From Syntrophomonadaceae bacterium (lineage in GTDB: Bacteria; Bacillota_D; Dethiobacteria; DTU022; UBA8154): a stretch of DNA of 5,221 nt. Below are positions 1 through 4,742 of this stretch, piece by piece. The stretch spans positions 1-5,221 of the forward strand of contig SKMY01000177.1 of NCBI GenBank assembly GCA_007120815.1. The letters are read 5' to 3'. The stretch's first letter is position 1; the number at the start of each line of letters is the position of its first letter. The translations under genes and the position numbers were made by a program. The notes beneath the pieces were generated by a model that saw nothing but the letters and a program-made list of their open reading frames with translations, was not told the origin of the DNA and searched no databases.

Positions 1-384
1 CCTCGAGACCTGGGATTTACGGTTCCGGAGATAAGAGAACTACTTCCGGATATTGTCCCTGCGGAGAAAAAGACCTTTAATGCCTGCCTGAGTGAAGACT
101 TTTTATACAAAGTAAAAAAGTGTGGAAAAGAACAGTTTTTGGTAGCGGGAATCGAGGCCCATGTTTGTGTTTACCAGACCGTTTCGGGTTTGTTGAAGCA
201 CGGATACCAGGTTCACGTGGCCTCTGATGCGGTTTCTTCCCGCACGGCCTGGAACCGGGATAAAGCCCTGGAGAGAATGCGTGAACTGGGGGCTGTCATT
301 ACCACCACCGAAATGTCTCTCTTTGAGCTTGTTCAAATCGCAGAAGGGGACCAGTTCAGCCAATTCATCAAGATTATTAAGTGA
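1..384 (+). CDS. Isochorismatase-family cysteine hydrolase (ISOC1/ISOC2-like), 5' end missing
   Basis: The reading frame is open from the first base and ends at TGA 382-384, giving 127 C-terminal residues; about the first third of a typical ~180-200 residue protein lies outside the window. Visible residues 48-60 read VAGIEAHVCVYQT, the nucleophile region of the isochorismatase fold, with Cys56 the expected catalytic cysteine. The lysine of the catalytic triad is probably Lys23 or Lys24 (EKKTFNAC); the N-terminal aspartate is not visible. SDAVSSR (75-81), the ALERMRELGAVITTTEM stretch (89-105) and the ending KIIK match the ISOC1/ISOC2 branch better than true isochorismatases or nicotinamidases. 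Members are soluble hydrolases acting on amide- or vinyl-ether-like bonds, but substrates of this branch are mostly unknown, so none is assigned. The ATG- or TTG-initiated shorter reading (from 139) is internal, because the homology continues upstream. The gene converges on the zinc-finger gene downstream. Confidence 0.9.
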   Translation, partial: PRDLGFTVPEIRELLPDIVPAEKKTFNACLSEDFLYKVKKCGKEQFLVAGIEAHVCVYQTVSGLLKHGYQVHVASDAVSSRTAWNRDKALERMRELGAVITTTEMSLFELVQIAEGDQFSQFIKIIK

Positions 385-445
385 AGGAACTGAAGAACCG
401 ACACCGAAAAAGGCCGTGTGGCAAACATGGCAGAAAAAATCCTGG

Positions 446-469
446 AGAAACCGACCTGACCCGGTTTCT
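446..469. terminator. Inverted repeat between convergent genes, possible bidirectional terminator
   Basis: AGAAACCG (446-453) and CGGTTTCT (462-469) form a perfect 8-bp stem with an 8-base loop. It lies 62 bases after the hydrolase stop and 24 bases after the zinc-finger stop. Read on the minus strand, a T6 run (434-439) follows the stem after seven bases, too far for a textbook intrinsic terminator. On the plus strand there is no T tract. Position between two converging stops is the main support for a terminator role. Confidence 0.4.
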
Positions 470-492
470 ACCAGTTAGAGATGACCGAAGTG

Positions 493-708
493 CTATTCAG
501 ACTCCGGCAATTTATAGAGGTTGATATCCGGGTCGTTGTTGCACGCCGGGCAGAAAGCCTTAACGTCCCCGCTGCCGCAACCGTGGCACCAGATATCAAA
601 GTGTCGGCAGTCGCTGCAAATGGCCTTCTCGCATCCGTTGCAAAGGGCCACCGCCTCCCTGGCACTACAGACAACACAGGTTACTCCTTCTACACTCTTC
701 ATAATCAT
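493..708 (-). CDS. Small zinc-finger protein with five CxxC pairs (B-box-like spacing)
   Basis: A 71-residue protein of unknown function with ten cysteines in five CxxC knuckles: 11/14, 23/26, 31/34, 41/44 and 53/56. The order C-x2-C-x8-C-x2-C-x4-C-x2-C resembles the cross-braced spacing of B-box zinc fingers; His36 and His42 could be further ligands. Two to three zinc ions could be bound (inference). After the last knuckle the tail (NNDPDINLYKLPESE) is polar and probably flexible. There is no signal peptide or membrane segment, so it is presumably cytoplasmic. The start is the first of two close ATGs (708 rather than 702), because it sits 8 bases from a perfect AAAGGAGGT ribosome site. The protein could act in protein-protein or nucleic-acid contact, but nothing here decides that. 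It is divergent from the 61-residue gene at 897. Confidence 0.8.
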   Translation of the reverse strand: MIMKSVEGVTCVVCSAREAVALCNGCEKAICSDCRHFDIWCHGCGSGDVKAFCPACNNDPDINLYKLPESE

Positions 709-716
709 TGAGTTTG

Positions 717-725
717 ACCTCCTTT
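717..725 (-). promoter_or_regulatory. Strong ribosome binding site of the zinc-finger gene
   Basis: AAAGGAGGT on the minus strand, 8 bases before the ATG at 708, is close to a full match to the 16S anti-Shine-Dalgarno. It supports the gene being translated and selects the first of two in-frame ATG codons. I could not find a convincing promoter for this gene in the 188-base divergent region. Confidence 0.8.
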
Positions 726-850
726 AAAAAAACAAAGTCGCTCAAGTTAAAACGTACTGTTCCTTTCTCCTTATCATCATCCACTCATTATTTCTATATT
801 CAATGAATAAAATCCTTTCCCAAAAAGACCTGTTACCAAAAGGAAAATCA

Positions 851-865
851 TGCTATAATTATAAT
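851..865 (+). promoter_or_regulatory. Extended -10 promoter (double TATAAT) for the 61-residue gene
   Basis: TGC-TATAAT (851-859) is a perfect -10 hexamer with the TGn extension, and a second perfect TATAAT follows directly at 860-865. The -35 is weak: CTGTTA at 830-835 has an 18-base spacer and three matches, which is typical of extended -10 promoters. Transcription should begin near 866-872, leaving a short leader of about 25-30 bases that contains the ribosome site AGGAG (884-888). Confidence 0.7.
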
Positions 866-896
866 GCTTATTCTTTAACAGAAAGGAGTATTTAAA

Positions 897-1082
897 ATGA
901 ATTGTAAGTTTCTTATCAAGGACACAAATCAAGCCGATATATACTACTGTTCAAACCAGCACAACCCCGACGGTGCAGGCTCTCCTCCAACTCAGGAAGC
1001 GCTTAATAAGTACTGCCTTGCCCAGGAATCCTGGAAAGAATGCTGGATTTACGTGCGTAGTGAAGATACAAAGATGTATTAA
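897..1082 (+). CDS. Small Cys-containing protein of unknown function, 61 residues
   Basis: The ATG at 897 lies 8 bases after GAAAGGAG (881-888), and a strong extended -10 promoter lies 30-45 bases upstream, so this short gene is very likely expressed. The protein has four cysteines at 3, 18, 40 and 49, in the contexts NCKF, YYCSN, KYCLA and KECWIY. The arrangement recalls small anaerobe proteins of the general form C...YC...YC...C-x-Y, which may bind a metal or an Fe-S cluster, but I do not recognise a named family. Many aromatic residues flank the cysteines (Phe5, Tyr16, Tyr17, Tyr39, Trp46, Trp50, Tyr52). There is no signal peptide or membrane helix. It is transcribed away from the zinc-finger gene, and a decayed NUDIX fragment follows its stop codon. 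No function is assigned. Confidence 0.75.
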   Translation: MNCKFLIKDTNQADIYYCSNQHNPDGAGSPPTQEALNKYCLAQESWKECWIYVRSEDTKMY

Positions 1083-1092
1083 CCGCTCTAAA

Positions 1093-1128
1093 GAAGAGCC
1101 GGAAAACTACACCCACCCCCGGCTCCTC
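1093..1128. terminator. Inverted repeat after the 61-residue gene, weak terminator candidate
   Basis: GAAGAGCCGG (1093-1102) pairs with CCGGCTCCTC (1119-1128): ten base pairs with one A-C mismatch and a 16-base loop. It starts 11 bases after the stop of the plus-strand gene. On the plus strand no T tract follows. On the minus strand a weak TTT follows, so it might also end transcripts from the methyltransferase operon. The long loop and poor T tract keep confidence low. Confidence 0.35.
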
Positions 1129-1142
1129 ATACTCATAGAAGA

Positions 1143-1301
1143 GCTTGCCAATATACCGCCAGGTCTTTACTGGTAAAATAATCGTACCTCTACAACAGCC
1201 ATGAGGATTGCAGGTGGTTGAAAATAGGCGAACTGGGCCAATATGATTTTTCCCCGGCCGACCGGCCTATTGTTAAGAAACTGCAGGAGGCGTTGGGTTA
1301 G
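1143..1301 (+). pseudogene. C-terminal remnant of a MutT-type NUDIX hydrolase, frameshifted
   Basis: No single frame is open, but plausible protein continues across frames. Bases 1154-1201 read YRQVFTGKIIVPLQQP. In the next frame, bases 1182-1301 read YLYNSHEDCRWLKIGEL, then GQYDFSPADRPIVKKLQEALG and TAG. This matches the C-terminal half of MutT/NudG-type NUDIX proteins: a strand ending in tGki, then H-x-x-x-RW-x-x-x-EL and finally the FxPADrPIVekL helix. Bases 1105-1142 in a third frame (ENYTHPRLLILI) may be the preceding strand. The NUDIX box (GX5EX7REUXEEXGU), needed for Mg2+ binding and pyrophosphate cleavage, is absent from all frames upstream, so the product would be inactive. Functional relatives remove oxidised or non-canonical nucleotides such as 8-oxo-dGTP. 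The end overlaps, antisense, the last 29 bases of the methyltransferase gene. Family assignment is from recalled consensus, not an alignment; sequence errors could explain the frameshifts but not the missing box. Confidence 0.55.
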
Positions 1302-2199
1302 TTGGTTTGCTAATTTTTAATATCATCTGCTTAACATGGGCCGGGGTCGTACCACAGCATCCGGATATAATGTTTGCCCCAAGTTCTTTCCACTTTAGAG
1401 CGTATTCCGCCATTTTTTCAGGAGTCTCCGGGTAAACCGTATTCCCTTTTACAAATTCAGGCGTTCCCGCATTGGGCATGGCTACCACTGCCCCGTCAAA
1501 TGTTTTTCGAATGTTTCCCAGAAGTTCTGTCGTTTCTTTCAGGTTTAACCCACCGCAGTTTACACCGAAGCCGTCCAGGTGCAAATTCTTTGCGAACCGT
1601 GCTGCTTCGACGGGATCTATGCCCATTAGAGTTCGGTACCCTTTAAACCGGGTACGAGCGAAAGCCATGGTTGCCACGATAGGAAGAGGGCTGCTGTCCC
1701 GTATGGCACGGACAGCCAACTCTATTTCTTTCAGACAGGCCATGGTAAAAATCCAAATAAAATCAACACCCCCGCTGTAAAGGGCTGCGGTTTGTACTTT
1801 ATAGCTTTCATAAACCCGGTTATGCTCAAGCTCACCATAGGGAACCAAGAATTGACCAATGCTTAACGAAACAGGCTGTAAATCGCCGGCAGTGTAACAG
1901 CGGTCTTTGGCGATTTCTTTTGCGTAATGAGCCAGGCCCTGACAAATGTCTCCACTTTGAATGGATGCCTTGGTTTTTTCCAGAATTAAGGGATTGGCTT
2001 CGCAGGTGTTTGCAAAAAGAATATCGCACCCGATATCCTTCCATTCTTGCAAGGCCTGCTGGAATTGAGACCGGTGTTTAAAGCACCAGACGGAAGCATT
2101 GTCTTCTAGCTTGATTAATCCCTGGCGGTGGAGATTGGTCCCCACAGGTCCCATGGATATCAGATGGTTTTTTGACAGGGCTTCCATGAAAGGGATCAT
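1273..2199 (-). CDS. Homocysteine S-methyltransferase-family protein (zinc thiol methyltransferase), atypical acceptor site
   Basis: A 308-residue protein of the MmuM/BHMT/MetH N-terminal-domain family, in which a zinc-bound thiolate attacks a methyl donor inside a TIM barrel. The zinc ligands are present: Cys215 in FGVNCGG, and Cys281/Cys282 in SGCCGTTP. Other family signatures are GPVGTNL (17-23), DILFANTCEANPL (59-71), MPNAGTP (241-247) and GANIISGCCGTTPAHV (274-289). Length fits the stand-alone enzymes. Two expected acidic residues are missing: the Asp of the DGxxGT motif is Met16, and the Glu of the ETM motif is Phe151. In BHMT these residues (Asp26 and Glu159, from memory) contact homocysteine, so the real acceptor may differ. 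ATG follows GAAAGGA (2207-2213) by 7 bases. It lies 17 bases behind the permease stop and is almost surely cotranscribed. The last ~9 residues (NPTPPAVS region) are read antisense to the NUDIX remnant and may be a recent extension. Confidence 0.85.
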   Translation of the reverse strand: MIPFMEALSKNHLISMGPVGTNLHRQGLIKLEDNASVWCFKHRSQFQQALQEWKDIGCDILFANTCEANPLILEKTKASIQSGDICQGLAHYAKEIAKDRCYTAGDLQPVSLSIGQFLVPYGELEHNRVYESYKVQTAALYSGGVDFIWIFTMACLKEIELAVRAIRDSSPLPIVATMAFARTRFKGYRTLMGIDPVEAARFAKNLHLDGFGVNCGGLNLKETTELLGNIRKTFDGAVVAMPNAGTPEFVKGNTVYPETPEKMAEYALKWKELGANIISGCCGTTPAHVKQMILKISKPTNPTPPAVS

Positions 2200-2216
2200 T
2201 GATTTATCCTTTCAGT

Positions 2217-3176
2217 TTAATACGGCATGGGAAAAATCCTGTTGAAAAGCAAAAACATAAAGGGGATAGAGACGATAGAAAATACAAAGCTTCCCAGCAG
2301 GTACTGGTTAGCCAAAGAAACATTTCCTCCGGCTCTCGCCACCTGAATGGGAACACCGGTAATGGGGGGCACTGCGCTTTGTAGAAAAATGATAAGCGCG
2401 ATGTGGTAGGCCGGTTGGACCAGGAAGAGCAGGCCTATAAAGATCAGGGGGAAGAGAATGTTTTTCACGGCAACGAACTTGAGCACCTCCCAGAAAAAAA
2501 CGTCCCCTTTCTTTTGAAAGTCAATATACAGGCTGCCCCCGAGAATGATCATGATCAGGGGCAGGGTCATTGCGCCTAACATATTGAAAATGTTCACAAA
2601 AAAGCTGGGGAGATATTTTGCCGCACCGGACAACACAATGCCCATGGCCAAAAAAGTAGATACCAGCACCGGGTTTATGATGCGCTGTAAGTTTAGGGTC
2701 TGCTGTTGGTTTTCTTCGGAGTGGCCAAAAAAGAAATGGTACGTGCTGAAGAAAAGCACGGGATGAAAAATGATAAAGATAAAGAGCTGTGCCAGGTAAG
2801 GGGACCCGGGGCCGAAAAGCCCGGCGATGATAATAATGGGGAAAAAAAGCCCGTTTTGGAAAAAAAGGCTGATGGCAAATTCGCTTCGGAAGGTCTTTCG
2901 AGCCAGCAACCGGAAGAGCAGGGTGAGTACCAGTGCGATAGCCGCAAACAGCAGCCACCAGAGGGGAAGCTGCCACCATCCGGGAGTCCTTTGAGGGTCA
3001 AAGTCCAATATGATACCGGCGAAAATAACACTGGGCAGAGCAATATCAATAGCCAACCGTGAAAGCACAGCAATCACATTTTCCGGGATAATACCTCTCC
3101 TGAGAACCCAGAATCCAAGCACTCCAATGCCGATAAGGGTTAAAATTGATTGAAAAACCACGTTAAACAGGTGCAA
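2217..3176 (-). CDS. AEC-family permease (auxin efflux carrier family)
   Basis: A 319-residue integral membrane protein with about ten hydrophobic helices in two halves, the normal size and layout of the AEC family. Family-typical features are the first-half helix with ALPSVIFAGI (46-55), the second-half MTLPLIMIILGGSL (203-216), KNILFP (238-243), and the conserved stretch AVPPITGVPIQVA with ARAGGNVSLANQYLLG (268-295) followed by a helix containing SIVSIP (300-305). A charged loop (residues 151-164, GHSEENQQQT) separates the halves. Bacterial members carry malate, malonate and other organic anions or remain uncharacterised; the plant auxin link does not apply. Cotranscription with a zinc methyltransferase suggests a sulfur- or methyl-containing compound as substrate (inference). 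The start is TTG at 3176, placed 9 bases after GAGGGT; no ATG upstream is in frame. The stop is followed after 17 bases by the methyltransferase. Confidence 0.9.
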   Translation of the reverse strand: MHLFNVVFQSILTLIGIGVLGFWVLRRGIIPENVIAVLSRLAIDIALPSVIFAGIILDFDPQRTPGWWQLPLWWLLFAAIALVLTLLFRLLARKTFRSEFAISLFFQNGLFFPIIIIAGLFGPGSPYLAQLFIFIIFHPVLFFSTYHFFFGHSEENQQQTLNLQRIINPVLVSTFLAMGIVLSGAAKYLPSFFVNIFNMLGAMTLPLIMIILGGSLYIDFQKKGDVFFWEVLKFVAVKNILFPLIFIGLLFLVQPAYHIALIIFLQSAVPPITGVPIQVARAGGNVSLANQYLLGSFVFSIVSIPFMFLLFNRIFPMPY

Positions 3177-3219
3177 TGATCTAGTACCCTCCCGTTCAGG
3201 AGAAAAAAAGCAGATACCC

Positions 3220-3252
3220 GAAAGATAGGCTTGTCCACAGAAAAATAGGCTT
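3220..3252. repeat. Two-copy direct repeat, 20-bp period, in the permease leader
   Basis: On the plus strand GAAAGATAGGCTT (3220-3232) recurs as GAAAAATAGGCTT (3240-3252): 12 of 13 bases identical with starts exactly 20 bases apart, about two helix turns. The repeats lie between the promoter and the ribosome site of the permease operon. AAAAAAAGC (3203-3211) and GCTTTTTTT (3249-3257) form a perfect 9-bp inverted repeat that encloses the first repeat. The element could be an operator for a dimeric regulator or part of an RNA leader structure. Confidence 0.5.
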
Positions 3253-3279
3253 TTTTTATAATCTCTTGATTATTATTAG

Positions 3280-3307
3280 ATTATATCACAGGGGTCTTTA
3301 AAGGCAA
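3280..3307 (-). promoter_or_regulatory. Promoter of the permease-methyltransferase operon
   Basis: On the minus strand TTGCCT (3302-3307) and a perfect TATAAT (3280-3285) are separated by 16 bases, with a TGA extension of the -10 (3286-3288). Transcription should begin near 3273 and give a leader of about 95 bases before the TTG start. The remaining intergenic stretch up to 3475 holds no gene that I can support and no clear terminator for the FdhE-like gene; a small AAGCC/GGCTT hairpin at 3415-3428 lacks a T tract on the relevant strand. Confidence 0.65.
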
Positions 3308-3475
3308 TAGGGCACACGAGCATATTGACAACCTGCGAGTTCGTGGATTCTTCAGTTGTGATGTGCTTTAACATGCAAAAATACACTAACCGCCCGGCGG
3401 AAGCTTGGACTTAAGCCGAAGGGCTTTTCGCGAAGAAAATCACGGCCTATGCCGGGAAGGAAACGCCATTTTTGG

Positions 3476-4429
3476 TTAAACAGGCCGTTTATAACCTTCT
3501 CGTTGTGCCAGTACATCAAGATACCTTGTTTCAATATCTTCTACATTTAAAAGTTGCGCTTTTTCTAAGGTTTCTCCCACAACAGTTTTCAGGTATCTTT
3601 TACAGTTTTCACAGACATGAATCTGACGGGATCGATCATCATCAACGTAGAAATAACGCAGCTTTTTAAAGTTGTTGTTGTCACAAAAGGGGCATTCCAG
3701 CCGGGGAAAATACCATTCCGCGTGGCAGAGCCAGCAAAAAAGAATCCTTGTTTGATCGGTAGTCCTGTGCCTGGCAATAGTAGAATTTTGAGAGCATATT
3801 GGACAATAGCCCTGGCGCCAGAGAGAAAAATCGTTTACCTCCCTAACATTTTCCATGTACATGCTGTAAAAAGGGGTTAAGCTCATATAGATGATGAAAG
3901 CGATAACTTCGTTATTGAGCCCACTTCTTTGGTCCAGCTCTTTTTCCGATATGTATTTCTGCAGCTCTACTTTGTTCAATAAGGCGATGTCTTCAAAAAA
4001 TTTATCGAAATTATCCGCATGGAACACCATGTCGTCAGGGAGCGTTAAAAGGGTATCCGGTGCTTCAGGAGTTGCATCCTTAATTGTTTTGCAGACATCT
4101 CTCTGAATCTCAGTAAAAACCACGCTATCTAAGTTCATCTTTCTTTTCCTGAATAATGAGTTTCCATTCCTGAAGCATTCGTTTATCTGTTCATTATCGA
4201 GGACATTTACGTTATTAATATTGCTCAAATGATTAAACTGAACATCAATAATCTTTTTATATGCCTGTTCCACATCGGAAAGTTCCAGGCTATCCTCCAA
4301 GAGAATATTTTCTGCATATTCAAGGATTGCAGGGTTTTCCTTTAATGTGCATCCCAGACGGGCAACAAAGCTTGCAGTGACCATGGTTCCAGAAAACCAC
4401 CACAAGAAATTTCTACGAGATAAATTCAC
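3476..4429 (-). CDS. FdhE-like formate dehydrogenase accessory protein with an apparent Tat signal
   Basis: A 317-residue protein, close to the usual FdhE length (about 310). Its C-terminal half has the four CxxC knuckles of the FdhE family: CPIC (209-212), CWLC (232-235), CPFC (246-249) and CENC (273-276), in the contexts GYCPIC, CHAEWYFPRLECPFC and CENCKRYLKT. These form paired rubredoxin-like iron or zinc sites. FdhE of Escherichia coli is a cytoplasmic factor needed for activity of Tat-exported formate dehydrogenases. The N-terminal part here is divergent and mostly helical. Unusually, residues 1-27 look like a twin-arginine signal: SRRNFLW (4-10), then a hydrophobic stretch to Ala23. The GTG start is well supported by GGGGTGAT upstream, so the signal is part of the gene. 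Cys27 (RLGC) is a poor lipobox. The gene has its own promoter and no formate dehydrogenase gene adjoins it in this window. The role is inferred from family. Confidence 0.8.
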   Translation of the reverse strand: MNLSRRNFLWWFSGTMVTASFVARLGCTLKENPAILEYAENILLEDSLELSDVEQAYKKIIDVQFNHLSNINNVNVLDNEQINECFRNGNSLFRKRKMNLDSVVFTEIQRDVCKTIKDATPEAPDTLLTLPDDMVFHADNFDKFFEDIALLNKVELQKYISEKELDQRSGLNNEVIAFIIYMSLTPFYSMYMENVREVNDFSLWRQGYCPICSQNSTIARHRTTDQTRILFCWLCHAEWYFPRLECPFCDNNNFKKLRYFYVDDDRSRQIHVCENCKRYLKTVVGETLEKAQLLNVEDIETRYLDVLAQREGYKRPV

Positions 4430-4434
4430 TGAAA

Positions 4435-4442
4435 ATCACCCC
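4435..4442 (-). promoter_or_regulatory. Ribosome binding site fixing the GTG start of the FdhE-like gene
   Basis: GGGGTGAT on the minus strand, 5 bases before GTG 4429-4427, matches the anti-Shine-Dalgarno complement GGAGGTGAT except for one base. It makes the GTG start very likely, and so keeps the SRRNFL motif inside the protein rather than in an over-extended reading frame. Confidence 0.75.
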
Positions 4443-4518
4443 AAAGAAAAATATTTACCCCCGGTGCTTAAAATATAAGAGCCTATCTATTAATTAAATT
4501 GCTTTTCTGCTCTAAATT

Positions 4519-4547
4519 ATTATACTATACTATATACGTCATGACAA
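4519..4547 (-). promoter_or_regulatory. Near-consensus promoter of the FdhE-like gene
   Basis: On the minus strand TTGTCA (4542-4547, five of six consensus bases) and TATAAT (4519-4524, perfect) are separated by exactly 17 bases. Transcription should begin near 4512, leaving a leader of about 80 bases. The spacer is AT-rich with alternating TATA/GTAT steps. A constitutive sigma-A type promoter is the simplest reading; I see no clear operator. Confidence 0.75.
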
Positions 4548-4742
4548 TAAGTAATAATAAATAAATGTTACTAATAGAGGATTGTACGATCAAGTGAAGT
4601 TTTAGAGGAAGTATTGGTAGTGCCTTACATAGAACGGAAGCGGGTAAGGAAAACGCATTTCTATCCAGTACTAAAGGGCCGTGTGATGGTTAGTATGGGC
4701 CTGCTGCGGGTGGCGGGCGGATGGCTGATCTGCCGGAAGCGC
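4548..4742. other. Stretch between mutY and the FdhE-like promoter, no supported gene
   Basis: The gap from the MutY stop to the FdhE-like start is 313 bases. The right part (about 4620-4742) is GC-rich and the left part AT-rich, with a sharp change near 4600. A plus-strand frame is open from 4578 to a TGA at 4770-4772; from the GTG at 4620 it would encode 50 residues ending RKRSSRNEGLDS, with a weak GGAA upstream, overlapping mutY antisense. I do not recognise it. No convincing hairpin with a T tract for ending mutY transcripts is visible. Confidence 0.35.

Noticed and set aside
427..459. Ten-codon plus-strand frame MAEKILEKPT after the hydrolase gene
   Set aside because: It is very short, has no ribosome site, and overlaps the inverted repeat that probably ends transcription.
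1256..1267. GGCCGACCGGCC near-palindrome as a terminator
   Set aside because: The stem is only 4 bp, no T tract follows on either strand, and it is explained as coding sequence of the NUDIX remnant.
1472..1780. Plus-strand open frame of 102 codons inside the methyltransferase gene
   Set aside because: It is antisense to a clear family member with conserved zinc motifs, has no ribosome site and resembles no protein I know.
2693..3073. Long open frames on both strands inside the permease gene
   Set aside because: They are shadows of the AEC permease frame, which has the right helices and family motifs.
3177..3275. SAM or T-box riboswitch ahead of the permease-methyltransferase operon
   Set aside because: The leader is only about 95 bases, and I see no T-box sequence or SAM-I core; a simple attenuator or operator is more likely.
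3325..3330. Perfect TTGACA on the plus strand
   Set aside because: No -10-like hexamer lies at 16-18 bases downstream (TTCTTC there) and no plus-strand gene follows.
3352..3534. Minus-strand 60-codon frame overlapping the end of the FdhE-like gene
   Set aside because: Most of it is out of frame with the FdhE-like C-terminus and the rest has no recognisable protein pattern or ribosome site.
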